In this document: positions 37,456-46,070 of the stretch, piece by piece
Numbering within the stretch: the first letter of the stretch is position 1
Layout of the letters: every line of letters starts with the position of its first letter
The notes under the pieces: generated by a model
What the model saw: the letters and a program-made list of their open reading frames with translations, nothing else
The model's database searches: none
What the model was told of the DNA's origin: nothing
Position numbers and translations under genes: made by a program
Assembly: GCA_017643365.1 (NCBI GenBank)
Contig: JAEPNO010000001.1
Coordinates: 248,001 to 312,000 of the forward strand
DNA length: 64,000 nt
Direction: 5' to 3'
DNA from: Balneolaceae bacterium
GTDB lineage: Bacteria > Bacteroidota > Rhodothermia > Balneolales > Balneolaceae

Positions 37456-37953
37456 ATGAAAAAGGCATTTTTAATTTTACTAATTTTCATTTTTCCGGCA
37501 ATAAGTCATGCTCAGGAGAGTACAGAACTTAGAGCAGAGGTAAATATTAATGCACAAATAATTAGATCAATTGATCTGATTACAATAAATACCATGACCT
37601 TTGGTAATGCTCAGCCTGGGCAAGAGAGACTTTACGTAAATCCAATTAATGACGTAAATTCTGGATTTATGGTAGCATTAGGCACACCGGGTGCTGCATT
37701 CCGACTTGATTATTTAAATGAACGAAGACTTACACAAATTGACGGGCCGGGTTTTTTAATTTTCAGATACGAACTTTCTGGAAATTCTGTTGAAGAACAA
37801 TCTTCTTCTGAATTACTTGAGGTTGTAAACCGTAACCTTCAATTTAATAATGAAGGAAGATATTATTTTTGGGTTGGCGGTGAAGTAAACATTGAAAATG
37901 CTCTCCCAGGTAATTATGAAGGTGATTTCACTATTGAAATAGACTATATATAA
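37456..37953 (+). CDS. DUF4402-like pilin subunit 1
   Basis: A 165-aa exported beta protein with signal peptide MKKAFLILLIFIFPAISHAQ. The N-terminal region (LRAEVNINAQIIRSIDLITI, then MTFGNAQPG) and C-terminal strand match the DUF4402 family, which occurs as pilin subunits with chaperone-usher systems. The C-terminus is GNYEGDFTIEIDYI: a Gly 14 residues from the end and a penultimate Tyr, with alternating hydrophobics, as in classical chaperone-recognised pilins. A ribosome site (AGAAGAGG) precedes the ATG at 37456. Its stop overlaps the start of the next pilin by one base (TAATG). It is one of four such subunits here, likely minor. Confidence 0.75.
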   Translation: MKKAFLILLIFIFPAISHAQESTELRAEVNINAQIIRSIDLITINTMTFGNAQPGQERLYVNPINDVNSGFMVALGTPGAAFRLDYLNERRLTQIDGPGFLIFRYELSGNSVEEQSSSELLEVVNRNLQFNNEGRYYFWVGGEVNIENALPGNYEGDFTIEIDYI

Positions 37954-38543
37954 TGTATCAAAAAGTAATTTTAATATTACTACTTACAATTACTCATGTT
38001 AATTTATATGCTCAAGAATTAAACTTTGGTAGCGACTATAGCTCAATATATTCTGTTTCTATATCTGATTTAAACCCAGGATTGGATCTTGATTTTGGCT
38101 TGCTAGCTAAAAACGAAGGAGTCAGTAGCTTATCAATGAACGAAAGCAAAGTAATTTCAATTGAAGGTGTTCGATATCTTGATGTTTATGTAGAGATCAT
38201 GGCTGATGAGTATTTACTGAAAGATGGAAACCCGTCTTGCGCAACTAATCCAAGTTGCAGAATTCCATTTACTTTACAGGCTGCTTATGCTAACCGAGGG
38301 CAAAATAATACCGCACAAAGCACAATCATGAACGTGTTAAGCTTTACAGCTACTGCTCTTTTCCCCATAAAATATAGAGGGAATGCACCGCCCGGCCCAC
38401 CTCCTACCCCTGTTTATTCTGGCTACAACCCGGCACTTTTTAACGAAACTGCCTACTTATATATATACGGTTCTATCAATGTGGGTAATGTTGATGCTGG
38501 AAGTTACACTTCAGATATCACCATAACTGTATCTTATGACTAG
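37953..38543 (+). CDS. DUF4402-like pilin subunit 2
   Basis: A 196-aa exported beta protein with signal peptide MYQKVILILLLTITHVNLYAQ. It has NPGLDLDFGLLAKNEG near the N-terminus, a Cys pair (NPSCATNPSCRIPF) that could form a disulfide, and the C-terminus GSINVGNVDAGSYTSDITIT then VSYD, with Gly at -14 and penultimate Tyr. It overlaps the previous gene by one base and the next by eight, so the three small pilins are translated as one unit. Probably a minor or tip-proximal subunit; the Cys pair sets it apart. Confidence 0.72.
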   Translation: MYQKVILILLLTITHVNLYAQELNFGSDYSSIYSVSISDLNPGLDLDFGLLAKNEGVSSLSMNESKVISIEGVRYLDVYVEIMADEYLLKDGNPSCATNPSCRIPFTLQAAYANRGQNNTAQSTIMNVLSFTATALFPIKYRGNAPPGPPPTPVYSGYNPALFNETAYLYIYGSINVGNVDAGSYTSDITITVSYD

Positions 38544-39066
38544 AATAAGATCATATGTAGGGTTTATCATTTTATCTGTTTTATTCAACAGTAGTGCAAG
38601 TGCTCAATTTTTAAATTTTCAAATATCCATTGAACCTGAATTGAGTGCTACCGTTGAACGAGAGCTTAATTTTGGAACAGTTATTACAAATTCCGGCGAA
38701 AAGTATATCGATTTAGGGGATGTTGATATGGGAATATTTAGAATAAGAGCGTATTACACTCAAAATATCTTTGTTTCATTTACCCCCCCAGAAGCTTTAA
38801 GACACATAAACCCTTCTGTTGATGAAGAAATACAACTAGATTTAAACATCGCTTATAATAATATATCACGCAATGTAAGAGATGCTTTAATATTAGATGA
38901 TAATATTGGTTTTCTATCTTTTGACAGTAATTTTAATGTAAACACTGCACGTACATCCGATGTTTGGGAAGAAATTGAATTATACGTTTACGGCTCAATA
39001 AATGTAGGTAATATACCAAACGGTATTTATGAGGGTAATGCAATATTGAATATAGATTATGATTGA
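38536..39066 (+). CDS. DUF4402-like pilin subunit 3
   Basis: A 176-aa exported beta protein with signal peptide MTRIRSYVGFIILSVLFNSSASAQ. Family landmarks: IEPELSATVERELNFGTVIT at the start of the mature protein and VYGSINVGNIPNGIYEGNAI then LNIDYD at the end, again with Gly at -14 and penultimate Tyr. It overlaps the previous gene by eight bases. A 110-base gap with no strong hairpin separates it from the fourth pilin, which probably has its own transcription start. The role is likely a minor subunit of the same fibre. Confidence 0.72.
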   Translation: MTRIRSYVGFIILSVLFNSSASAQFLNFQISIEPELSATVERELNFGTVITNSGEKYIDLGDVDMGIFRIRAYYTQNIFVSFTPPEALRHINPSVDEEIQLDLNIAYNNISRNVRDALILDDNIGFLSFDSNFNVNTARTSDVWEEIELYVYGSINVGNIPNGIYEGNAILNIDYD

Positions 39067-39176
39067 CTTTTACTAGTTCATCATTAAAGATGTCTAATTA
39101 AGACTCTCTAACTTGTTCTATATACAACTTCTACATAACTTTTTCTCAGAAACAACCAAACCAAACTTTTACGACT

Positions 39177-39701
39177 ATGAAAAAGCTTAATCTTTTATCC
39201 GCCTCATTACTTGCTTTAGTACTTACTTTTAATGCTAATGCACAAACTTCAGATTCAGATAACATTTCTGCAACTGCTACTGTAGTAGGTGCAATTTCTG
39301 TAACTCCTGTTGATGCACTTGATTTTGGAAGCATTTTATCATCCGAAACTCCAGCAATTGCTGCTACCGATGCAAACTCAGGTTCAGCAACCATTACTGC
39401 AGAAGATGGACAAGTTGTTAATGTAACTGTTACATTTCCAACAACATTAACTGGTTCTTCAGGAAGTTTAACTCTTGGAACATTCGATGTAAACGTTGAC
39501 AATGATGGTGCCGTTCGCGCTGGTTCTGCCGACTTAACTGGTGAAGCAATTACTGGTACTAATAGTGAAATTTATGACGGTACATACACTGCTTCAGGTA
39601 CAACTGCTACTATCTTTGTAGGTGCAGCGATTACTACTAACAGTGGTGTTGCCGGTGTTGATTACTCAGGTAACGTATCTGTTGCTGTTGATTACAACTA
39701 A
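39177..39701 (+). CDS. DUF4402-like pilin subunit 4, probable major shaft pilin
   Basis: A 174-aa exported protein with signal peptide MKKLNLLSASLLALVLTFNANAQ and a low-complexity, Thr/Ser/Ala/Gly-rich acidic mature part without Cys. It follows the DUF4402 pattern (VVGAISVTPVDALDFGSILS at the start, GVDYSGNVSVAVDYN at the end); penultimate Tyr is kept and the Gly is one residue off (-15). It is set apart from the other pilins by 110 bases upstream and by a strong intrinsic terminator 26 bases downstream, the arrangement expected of the highly expressed major subunit. That is inference from context. The gene is followed by chaperone and usher. Confidence 0.75.
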   Translation: MKKLNLLSASLLALVLTFNANAQTSDSDNISATATVVGAISVTPVDALDFGSILSSETPAIAATDANSGSATITAEDGQVVNVTVTFPTTLTGSSGSLTLGTFDVNVDNDGAVRAGSADLTGEAITGTNSEIYDGTYTASGTTATIFVGAAITTNSGVAGVDYSGNVSVAVDYN

Positions 39702-39727
39702 TTAAAAAGTAATTAGTATTAATTACA

Positions 39728-39762
39728 CCCCATTAATCTGTTGATTAATGGGGTTTTTTTTT
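39728..39762 (+). terminator. Intrinsic terminator after the fourth pilin
   Basis: A perfect 11-bp stem, CCCCATTAATC (39728-39738) and GATTAATGGGG (39743-39753), with loop TGTT is followed by nine T (39754-39762). It would end or attenuate the pilin transcript ahead of the chaperone-usher genes. Confidence 0.88.
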
Positions 39763-39788
39763 GACATTTTTTTGATATAGAATAATAA
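39761..39788 (+). promoter_or_regulatory. Candidate sigma70-type promoter for the chaperone-usher-motor genes
   Basis: TTGACA (39761-39766) and TAATAA (39783-39788) are 16 bases apart, and the ATG of the chaperone gene is 52 bases downstream. The -35 element overlaps the T-run of the terminator, so the downstream genes could be restarted there. Promoter consensus in this phylum differs from E. coli, so the call is tentative. Confidence 0.35.
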
Positions 39789-39839
39789 TGTGATTTCTAT
39801 CTTTGTTTTTAAGTATTTTACTCGAAATAATCTTCAGAC

Positions 39840-40685
39840 ATGTCTATTACTATATTAAAACGGGTTACACTTACAATTGCGTTTGTGTTGCTTTGCACAA
39901 ATCTTAAAGGGCAAGTTACCATCGCCCCAACTAATATGTTCTTGAGCGACAGTAATCCTTTTGGAACATACATGGTTATTAATGGTTCGAGCGAAGCACA
40001 GGAAATTTCAGTCGATTTTCTATTTGCTTATTCTGCAACCGATGAAAATGGTAATCGAAGAATAATTCAAGATGATTCCACCTTTGCAGAGAATCATTCA
40101 ATTGCTAATAAAGTAAGGGCGTTCCCTCGCAACTTCACTTTAGCACCTGATCAGCGTCAAATTGTTCGGTTAAGATTATCTGACACAAATAGTCTTGAAG
40201 ATGGTACTTATTGGGCTAGAATTAGAACAAAATCGGTTCCAGAAACTCCACCAATCGAGGTTCAAAATACTACCACTGTTTCAGCTAGAGTTGGCATTAC
40301 CTTTGAGCAAGTAACTGGCTTATTCTTTAAAAAAGGTAATGTAACAACAGGTATTGATATTAAAGACATCAAAACTGAAATTAATGCGGAAAACCAAAAT
40401 GAGTTGATTGTACTTGCTGATTTTGATCGTACAGGCAATTCACCATTTCTTGGAACAATTACTATGTCTATTCGTGATTCTAATAATCGTGAATTAGTTT
40501 CTGACTTTGTTTCAACATCACATTATTTTGGTGGTACTCACCGTCAGACACTAGATATATCTAGTCTAACCAATGGAAACTATCAACTAACCGTTGAGTT
40601 TGCTACTAAAAGAACTGACGTTTCTGAAGCTGATTTAGTAAGAATGCAACCCGTAAGAAAATCAATATCATTCACTAAAAATTGA
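39840..40685 (+). CDS. Periplasmic PapD-like pilus chaperone
   Basis: A 281-aa exported protein with signal peptide near 5-24 and two Ig-like domains. The chaperone pattern reads VTIAPTNMFLSDSNPFGTYM at the N-terminus, then RAFPRNFTLAPDQRQIVRLRL (the P...F.L.P...Q..R pattern of strand F), YWARIRTKSVPE, VSARVGITFEQVTGLFFKKG at the domain boundary, and a C-terminal Ig domain. It would bind pilins in the periplasm and hand them to the usher. The Arg used by PapD to grip the pilin C-terminus is not obvious (N is found near that site), so it is a divergent member. It overlaps the usher start by four bases. Confidence 0.8.
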   Translation: MSITILKRVTLTIAFVLLCTNLKGQVTIAPTNMFLSDSNPFGTYMVINGSSEAQEISVDFLFAYSATDENGNRRIIQDDSTFAENHSIANKVRAFPRNFTLAPDQRQIVRLRLSDTNSLEDGTYWARIRTKSVPETPPIEVQNTTTVSARVGITFEQVTGLFFKKGNVTTGIDIKDIKTEINAENQNELIVLADFDRTGNSPFLGTITMSIRDSNNRELVSDFVSTSHYFGGTHRQTLDISSLTNGNYQLTVEFATKRTDVSEADLVRMQPVRKSISFTKN

Positions 40686-43678
40686 TCAAAAGAAAATTAT
40701 CTCGGTTTCTTTCTTTTCTTTCAATAATACTTTTCACACAGTCATTATCTAATCTTTCTTATTCTCAATCAAACGACCCCTTTGAAGTTTATTTAGATTT
40801 TAATCATAGGGGAATCATTAACACTGTAGTTATTAGCTACTATGCTGACGATACCTTCTACCTTCCCGTTAATGAGATTTTTAATTTATTTAATATCGAA
40901 GCTGACTATGATGGTTTAACCATTAGCGGAAGATTTTCAAGTGAACAAATTGAATATTCTATAAATCTTGAACGTCAGGTTATCGTTTTTGGTAATGAGA
41001 GCTATAAGCTTGAGGTAGAAGATTACTATTTAAACGAATTAGATGTCCACTTACCCATCAGATTATTTTCTGAAATATTCGATTTAAATTTTAGTGTTGA
41101 TTTCAATCAGCTTTTGCTAAACCTAGAAACTAATGTTGAACTCCCTATCATTCAACAGGCTTTAAGAAATCAAGAGCGTAGAATTTCTAATACTACTGTA
41201 ACAACTCCAAGATATCCTCTTTATCAGTCCCGCTCCTCAAATAAATTAATCGACTTGGGTTTCTTAGATTATGGTGTTCAATACAATACAGACGGTAACG
41301 AGCAAATTTTGAACATTAGTAATTCTATTGGATTAAATTTACTTGGTGGTGACTTAAGTGGTAATGTATTCGCAAATATTAATAATCAAATCTCATCTTA
41401 CGAAACAGATAATTTAAGATGGGTTTATACCTCAACTGAAACTCCATTGTTTACCAATATTAGTATTGGTCAACTCAATTCAGACGGTGTATTAATGTCG
41501 CCATATATGGGGATCAGAGTATCAAATGAACCCATTATACCAAGAACTTTATTTGATGAGTTTGAGGTATCCGGTACAGCAATTCCTCAATCTGAAGTTG
41601 AGTTATATTTAAATAACAGATTAGTTGGATTTTCAAGAATTGATGATTCAGGTAACTACCGTTTCTTGATTCCAATTTCGTACGGGAACTCACAAATTGT
41701 GCAAAAAATTTATGGTCCAACTGGGCAAGTGAAAGAACAAAATACACGACTTCAAATACCATTTAACTTTGTACCCAAAGGAGAAATCAATTATAACCTC
41801 AATATTGGACAATTAAATAATTTTATTATTGGTTCTACCCAGGTAAATAATATTGGGCAATTTAATACGAGTGTTGGTATTACTAGTTGGCTTACCGCAA
41901 AGCTTGGTGTAGAAAACTATTATAATGATTCATCTAATAATACGTTTTTTACAAGTACAATTTCTTCAAGAATTAATACAAATAATATTTTCACTCTCGA
42001 GGCAGTTTCTGATAGCTATCTACGTGGATCATTAAACTCAATTTTTCCAAATTCGACCAGCTTAGGAATCGATTATGTTAATTATAAAAACAACTCAAAT
42101 TTCTATAATCAATCGAATTATAATTGGCAGTTAGTTACTACCACTTTTATACCGTTTAAGTTAGGGAGCGTTCCATTAAACGTTCGAGCTTCGAGTTTTT
42201 TAAGAAAAAGAGAAACCGGATATTTCAATACACTAAGATTTGATTTAATAAGCAGAATTAAAAGATTAAGCTTTAGGACCAGTTATAGTGATCAACAAAT
42301 AGATGAATTTAATCCGTTTAATTCATCAAACTTATCTAAAATAGAATCATCAGCTAGCTATTCTTTTGAAAGATCAAGAGAAACCTTACAGTTCTTTAGA
42401 GGAGCTACTCTTAGGTCGCAGCTAGTTTATTTTATTGGAATAAATGAATTTAAATCTGCAGAATTATTCTTTACTAAAAACGTCTCTGAAAATGGACGAT
42501 TTCAAATATCTGTAGGAAGAGATTTTAGCGGGGACTTTAATACTATTCGGTTTAATCTCATATTTAATTTTAAAAATTTCAGGTCAAATACTACTTTTAA
42601 TAGTTTAAGAGGTGCTTACAGTGTAGCCCAGAGCCTAAGAGGCTCTATTGGCTATGATAGTAATACCAATAACATATTATTCTCAAACAGAGATCAGGTT
42701 GGTAGAGGGGCATTATCAACAAGAATGTTTTTAGACAATAATAATAATAGAGTTTATGATAAAGATGTTGACGAAATCATCCCTGAAGTTTCGTTACGAA
42801 TAGACCGAAGTGGTACAAAAACGGAAAGTAAAAATAATGTGATTTATAACTCATTGATTCAGCCAAATATTAGGCTAAACGTTGAAGTAAATAAAGCAAC
42901 CATTAAGAATCCAATGCTTGTACCCGAAGTGGATAAGTTTTCGATTATTACTGAACCAAATAAGTATACATCTGTTGATATTCCATTTTTTCAGGCTGGA
43001 GTTATTGAGGGAATTGTGGAAAGGCAATTTGAAGATGGAGTAACAGATGGAATTGGTGGTCTTAAAGTTCTTTTAACATCTCAAAAAGATAATACTGTTA
43101 AAGAACTTCGCACATTTTCTGATGGAAGTTTCTATGATTATCCACTACCACCTGGTAAGTACACCTTACAAGTTGATAACCAACAATTATCTTTTTTACA
43201 AGCTACATCTAAACCCGAAAAAATAGATTTTGAAGTAGAAGCGGTGACAAATGGTGACTTTATAGAAGGCTTAAGTTTTGTATTAATTCCTGATGCTGAT
43301 GCCGAACAAGATCAACAAACAATCCAAGAACAGATCACCATCGCGCAGGTAACCGACGAGATCAAATCGTCGCCTGAAATATTAGAATATTCTCAGGAAG
43401 TATTTAAAGAGGTGGATGATGCATTACGACTTATAATTCATGCGCAGAACGCATTTTATTCCAATAACATAGACCTAGCCTTCCGATTTGTGAGCGAATC
43501 ATTAGAACTTTTTGAAACTGCACAAGGACACGCTTTAAAGGGAAGTTTTTATTATTTTGAAGGTAATATCGACCAGGCGCAGCGACATTGGGAACAAGCA
43601 CTCCGGTTTAATCCTGATTTAGTAATACCAGATATGGAATTACTGGAAGAACGGGTTAATAGGCGTGCATCAGACTAA
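40682..43678 (+). CDS. Outer-membrane usher with C-terminal TPR tail
   Basis: A 998-aa outer-membrane usher that would secrete and polymerise the pilins; classical ushers are 800-850 aa. Start TTG 40682 overlaps the chaperone stop (TTGA), indicating translational coupling; signal peptide FLSFLSIILFTQSLSNLSYS. After an N-terminal domain (DPFEVYLDFNHRG...FYLPVNEIF) comes a beta-barrel with a plug-like segment near 297 (SGTAIPQSEVELYLNNRLVG, GNYRFLIPI), then FLDNNNNRVYDKDVDE near 683, a carboxypeptidase-like C-domain (GIVERQFEDGVTDGIGGLKV), and an extra C-terminal helical tail, about 912-995, with TPR character (AQNAFYSNNIDLAFRFVSES, ALKGSFYYFEGNIDQAQRHW). The tail resembles the TPR protein at 45537-46064. 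Three 60-base lines in this gene count 32, 22 and 38% G+C, against 45% for one line in pdhB. Confidence 0.8.
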   Translation: MIKRKLSRFLSFLSIILFTQSLSNLSYSQSNDPFEVYLDFNHRGIINTVVISYYADDTFYLPVNEIFNLFNIEADYDGLTISGRFSSEQIEYSINLERQVIVFGNESYKLEVEDYYLNELDVHLPIRLFSEIFDLNFSVDFNQLLLNLETNVELPIIQQALRNQERRISNTTVTTPRYPLYQSRSSNKLIDLGFLDYGVQYNTDGNEQILNISNSIGLNLLGGDLSGNVFANINNQISSYETDNLRWVYTSTETPLFTNISIGQLNSDGVLMSPYMGIRVSNEPIIPRTLFDEFEVSGTAIPQSEVELYLNNRLVGFSRIDDSGNYRFLIPISYGNSQIVQKIYGPTGQVKEQNTRLQIPFNFVPKGEINYNLNIGQLNNFIIGSTQVNNIGQFNTSVGITSWLTAKLGVENYYNDSSNNTFFTSTISSRINTNNIFTLEAVSDSYLRGSLNSIFPNSTSLGIDYVNYKNNSNFYNQSNYNWQLVTTTFIPFKLGSVPLNVRASSFLRKRETGYFNTLRFDLISRIKRLSFRTSYSDQQIDEFNPFNSSNLSKIESSASYSFERSRETLQFFRGATLRSQLVYFIGINEFKSAELFFTKNVSENGRFQISVGRDFSGDFNTIRFNLIFNFKNFRSNTTFNSLRGAYSVAQSLRGSIGYDSNTNNILFSNRDQVGRGALSTRMFLDNNNNRVYDKDVDEIIPEVSLRIDRSGTKTESKNNVIYNSLIQPNIRLNVEVNKATIKNPMLVPEVDKFSIITEPNKYTSVDIPFFQAGVIEGIVERQFEDGVTDGIGGLKVLLTSQKDNTVKELRTFSDGSFYDYPLPPGKYTLQVDNQQLSFLQATSKPEKIDFEVEAVTNGDFIEGLSFVLIPDADAEQDQQTIQEQITIAQVTDEIKSSPEILEYSQEVFKEVDDALRLIIHAQNAFYSNNIDLAFRFVSESLELFETAQGHALKGSFYYFEGNIDQAQRHWEQALRFNPDLVIPDMELLEERVNRRASD

Positions 43679-43679
43679 A

Positions 43680-45521
43680 ATGCACAGAATACGTCACATA
43701 TATGCCTCTATGCATGCTAAAATTCAACCAAATTTTGGCCTGACATTCCTTTCTTTTGTATTTCTCGTTGCTCTTCTTTTACTCCCTTTCGAAAATGTTC
43801 GCTCTCAAACTTCTTACGATGCATCTAGCTCACAGTCGCTAGATTTACGAGTTTCTAACTTAGAACAGCAATACGACTCCCAAATCATTCAAATTCTTTC
43901 TAACTACTTTAACAGAAAGAAATTCTTTATCGATGTTAACATAAACGCTGAATTAGTTGAACAAACTATTGGTACAACAAGTAATCAAGTAGTATCAAAT
44001 AGCCAACCCGAAGAAAATCTGATGATGCCCGGGTTACCCTTTTTACCCCAACAAAACTTAAGGCAACCTACCCGTCGAAACACTCAACCACAAACGGTTG
44101 TAAACGAAAATACGATCAAAACACTGCGGATTGTAAACATGAGTGTTAACATCTATGCAGATACTTCGATTACTACCGCACAACTGGAGTTGATGCGCTT
44201 TATCACGGGAATTGCTGTAAAGGTAAATGAAAACCGCGGCGATGAAATCAACATCAATCAACTTGCAATCCCCGACTATACCGAAGCACCTGAACCTGTT
44301 ACAGCCACAACGGTAACCCAACCGCCTGCCCTTCCCGATTACAACTCGATATACACGTATATTCCTGCCTTAGCGCTCATGTTACTATTTGGGTTAACCT
44401 TGCTGTTCAATCGAATCATGAACAAGCCTCAGCCTCAAATGCCGATGCGGGATTTCAGAGAATCGTTTAAAAATGATATGGCTTTTCAGCAACAGGCTGC
44501 ATCACAAACTGCATTAAGCACTTCTACTGATGAAAGAATAGAAGAAACGGAAGAAGACTTATCAGCTGAAGAACTTGTAAATGCATTCTTTACCAAGCCC
44601 GATGAAATCGCCACTATTTTTAGATATTGGTTAAGCGAAGAGGAAAACGGAGCTAAAAAAGCAGCTGAATATTTAGTTGCCGTAGATAAACACTTGCTCA
44701 GAACGTTGAAAAAAGAACTGCACCCAGAAGATTACGATACGTTGACGGATGCAGTTATAGAGCAGGAAAAACTATCACCGGAAAAACGTGCAGAAATTAT
44801 TCAGGAATTCGGTCGTATGCTTCAGCAAGGAGCTAAACAAACCGTTACTGAAAAGAAACGAAGTAAGTTTTCTTTGTTTAAATTTTTGGATCATATTTCA
44901 GACAAGCACATCCTTACTTTGCTTGAAACAGAGGATAGTTTATCGGGGGCGTTTATTCTGCAATATATTCCCGATGATAAAGCTGCCATTTTGATTGAGA
45001 AACTGGATAAAGAAATTGCTGCTAAAATCATGCTTCATATGGCGTCGTTGAATAATCTTACGAACGAACAGCAGCATAAAATTTCATCCGAGCTTTTTGA
45101 TAAAGCGATGGATCTTGTTGAGGCAGAACGTAGCGAACAATACGGTGCAGAGCATCTCTATCCTATTCTTGAGCGTCTTCCGGTTAATGAACAACAACGA
45201 TATATTGATGAGCTTAAAGCAACCGGTTCTATAGTAGGTGCAATTCTTGAGAAGCAGTTTATCACAATTGATAAATTACCGGAATTAAGCGACGAAGTGA
45301 TTAAGAAAGCTGTTCGAACTTTAAATACCGAAACCTTATTAGATGCAATTTTTGGCCTTCCACCCCAAGTTGTTGATCGAATTTTATCTGCACGACCTAA
45401 GCGCGAGCAACGGTTATTGCGAATGGAATTAGATGAGCTTCAAGGAACCTCAGGTCGCCAAACAGAATATGCCAAAGCCTTGTTGATGAACTCAATTCGA
45501 AAGAATGCAAATGACCAATAG
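43680..45521 (+). CDS. FliF-like/FliG-like fusion protein (putative rotor)
   Basis: A 613-aa protein whose halves recall FliF and FliG. An N-terminal hydrophobic segment (NFGLTFLSFVFLVALLLLPF) is followed by a periplasmic part with FliF C-region character: IIQILSNYFNRKKFFIDVNI, then LRIVNMSVNIYADTSITTAQ and VNENRGDEININQLAIPDY. A TM helix at about 227-246 leads into a cytoplasmic part with three FliG-like blocks: N (from ~297, EELVNAFFTKPDEIATIF; LSPEKRAEIIQEFGRML), M (from ~402, ILQYIPDDKAAILIEKLD; AAKIMLHMASL) and C (from ~530, LSDEVIKKAVRTLNTETLLD; PKREQRLLRMELDELQ, whose charges parallel the FliG torque helix). ATG 43680 follows the usher stop by one base; an in-frame GTG at 43665 is less likely. 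The EHPQ motif of FliG is degenerate. FliG homology is my reading and needs profile confirmation. Confidence 0.72.
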   Translation: MHRIRHIYASMHAKIQPNFGLTFLSFVFLVALLLLPFENVRSQTSYDASSSQSLDLRVSNLEQQYDSQIIQILSNYFNRKKFFIDVNINAELVEQTIGTTSNQVVSNSQPEENLMMPGLPFLPQQNLRQPTRRNTQPQTVVNENTIKTLRIVNMSVNIYADTSITTAQLELMRFITGIAVKVNENRGDEININQLAIPDYTEAPEPVTATTVTQPPALPDYNSIYTYIPALALMLLFGLTLLFNRIMNKPQPQMPMRDFRESFKNDMAFQQQAASQTALSTSTDERIEETEEDLSAEELVNAFFTKPDEIATIFRYWLSEEENGAKKAAEYLVAVDKHLLRTLKKELHPEDYDTLTDAVIEQEKLSPEKRAEIIQEFGRMLQQGAKQTVTEKKRSKFSLFKFLDHISDKHILTLLETEDSLSGAFILQYIPDDKAAILIEKLDKEIAAKIMLHMASLNNLTNEQQHKISSELFDKAMDLVEAERSEQYGAEHLYPILERLPVNEQQRYIDELKATGSIVGAILEKQFITIDKLPELSDEVIKKAVRTLNTETLLDAIFGLPPQVVDRILSARPKREQRLLRMELDELQGTSGRQTEYAKALLMNSIRKNANDQ

Positions 45522-45536
45522 ATGTTCAGGTGATTC

Positions 45537-46064
45537 ATGATTAATAGGCCTGCTTTACTGTTGTTTTTATTTTTTAGCATTTTCATTCTTCACTGCTCTT
45601 CCAGCATTCAAGCTGTTGATCCGATTCCCGAAGAAAACACTCTTTCTCTAGAAGATTCCTTACAAATAGCACTGCAGGACAGCATTGATCAAGCACAGGC
45701 TAAAGAAGAAGAGCTTCGCAATGCGCTAATTGAATTATATAAAGACGAAATTTATTCGCGGTATCAAGCCCAAGCTAATACACTCACCAATTACTACATT
45801 TTAGCCCAACAGCATTTTTACTCGGGTGATTATGAAAATGCATTATTTCTTATCAATCGAGCCGCGCTTATCAAAGAAAATGCGGATGTTCTTGCATTGC
45901 GAGGTAGCGTTTACCTTGGTTTAGGATATATCAATGAATTTGTAAATCATTGGAGACGAGCCCTTGAATTGGACCCCGAAGTTCCCATACCTTCTTCAAC
46001 ATATATCATTCAACAATTGCAGAACAATGGTCTAATCGACGAAAACTTAAAAAAGAGTTTCTAA
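45537..46064 (+). CDS. TPR-like lipoprotein or exported protein
   Basis: A 175-aa protein with signal sequence PALLLFLFFSIFILHCSSSI; the Cys could be lipidated, although His at -1 is unusual for a lipobox. After an acidic coiled-coil-like part (SLQIALQDSIDQAQAKEEEL) the C-terminal half has TPR-type helices: YYILAQQHFYSGDYENALFL, VLALRGSVYLGLGYINEFVN, HWRRALELDPEVPIP. The same pattern (AQxxFYSxNxxxAxxxxxxS, ALxGSxYYxxGxIxxxxxHW) is the C-terminal tail of the usher. It sits 15 bases after the FliG-like gene and 6 before the MotA-like gene, and so is a probable envelope linker between outer-membrane usher and inner-membrane motor. That role is inferred. Confidence 0.68.
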   Translation: MINRPALLLFLFFSIFILHCSSSIQAVDPIPEENTLSLEDSLQIALQDSIDQAQAKEEELRNALIELYKDEIYSRYQAQANTLTNYYILAQQHFYSGDYENALFLINRAALIKENADVLALRGSVYLGLGYINEFVNHWRRALELDPEVPIPSSTYIIQQLQNNGLIDENLKKSF

Positions 46065-46070
46065 CCCTGA

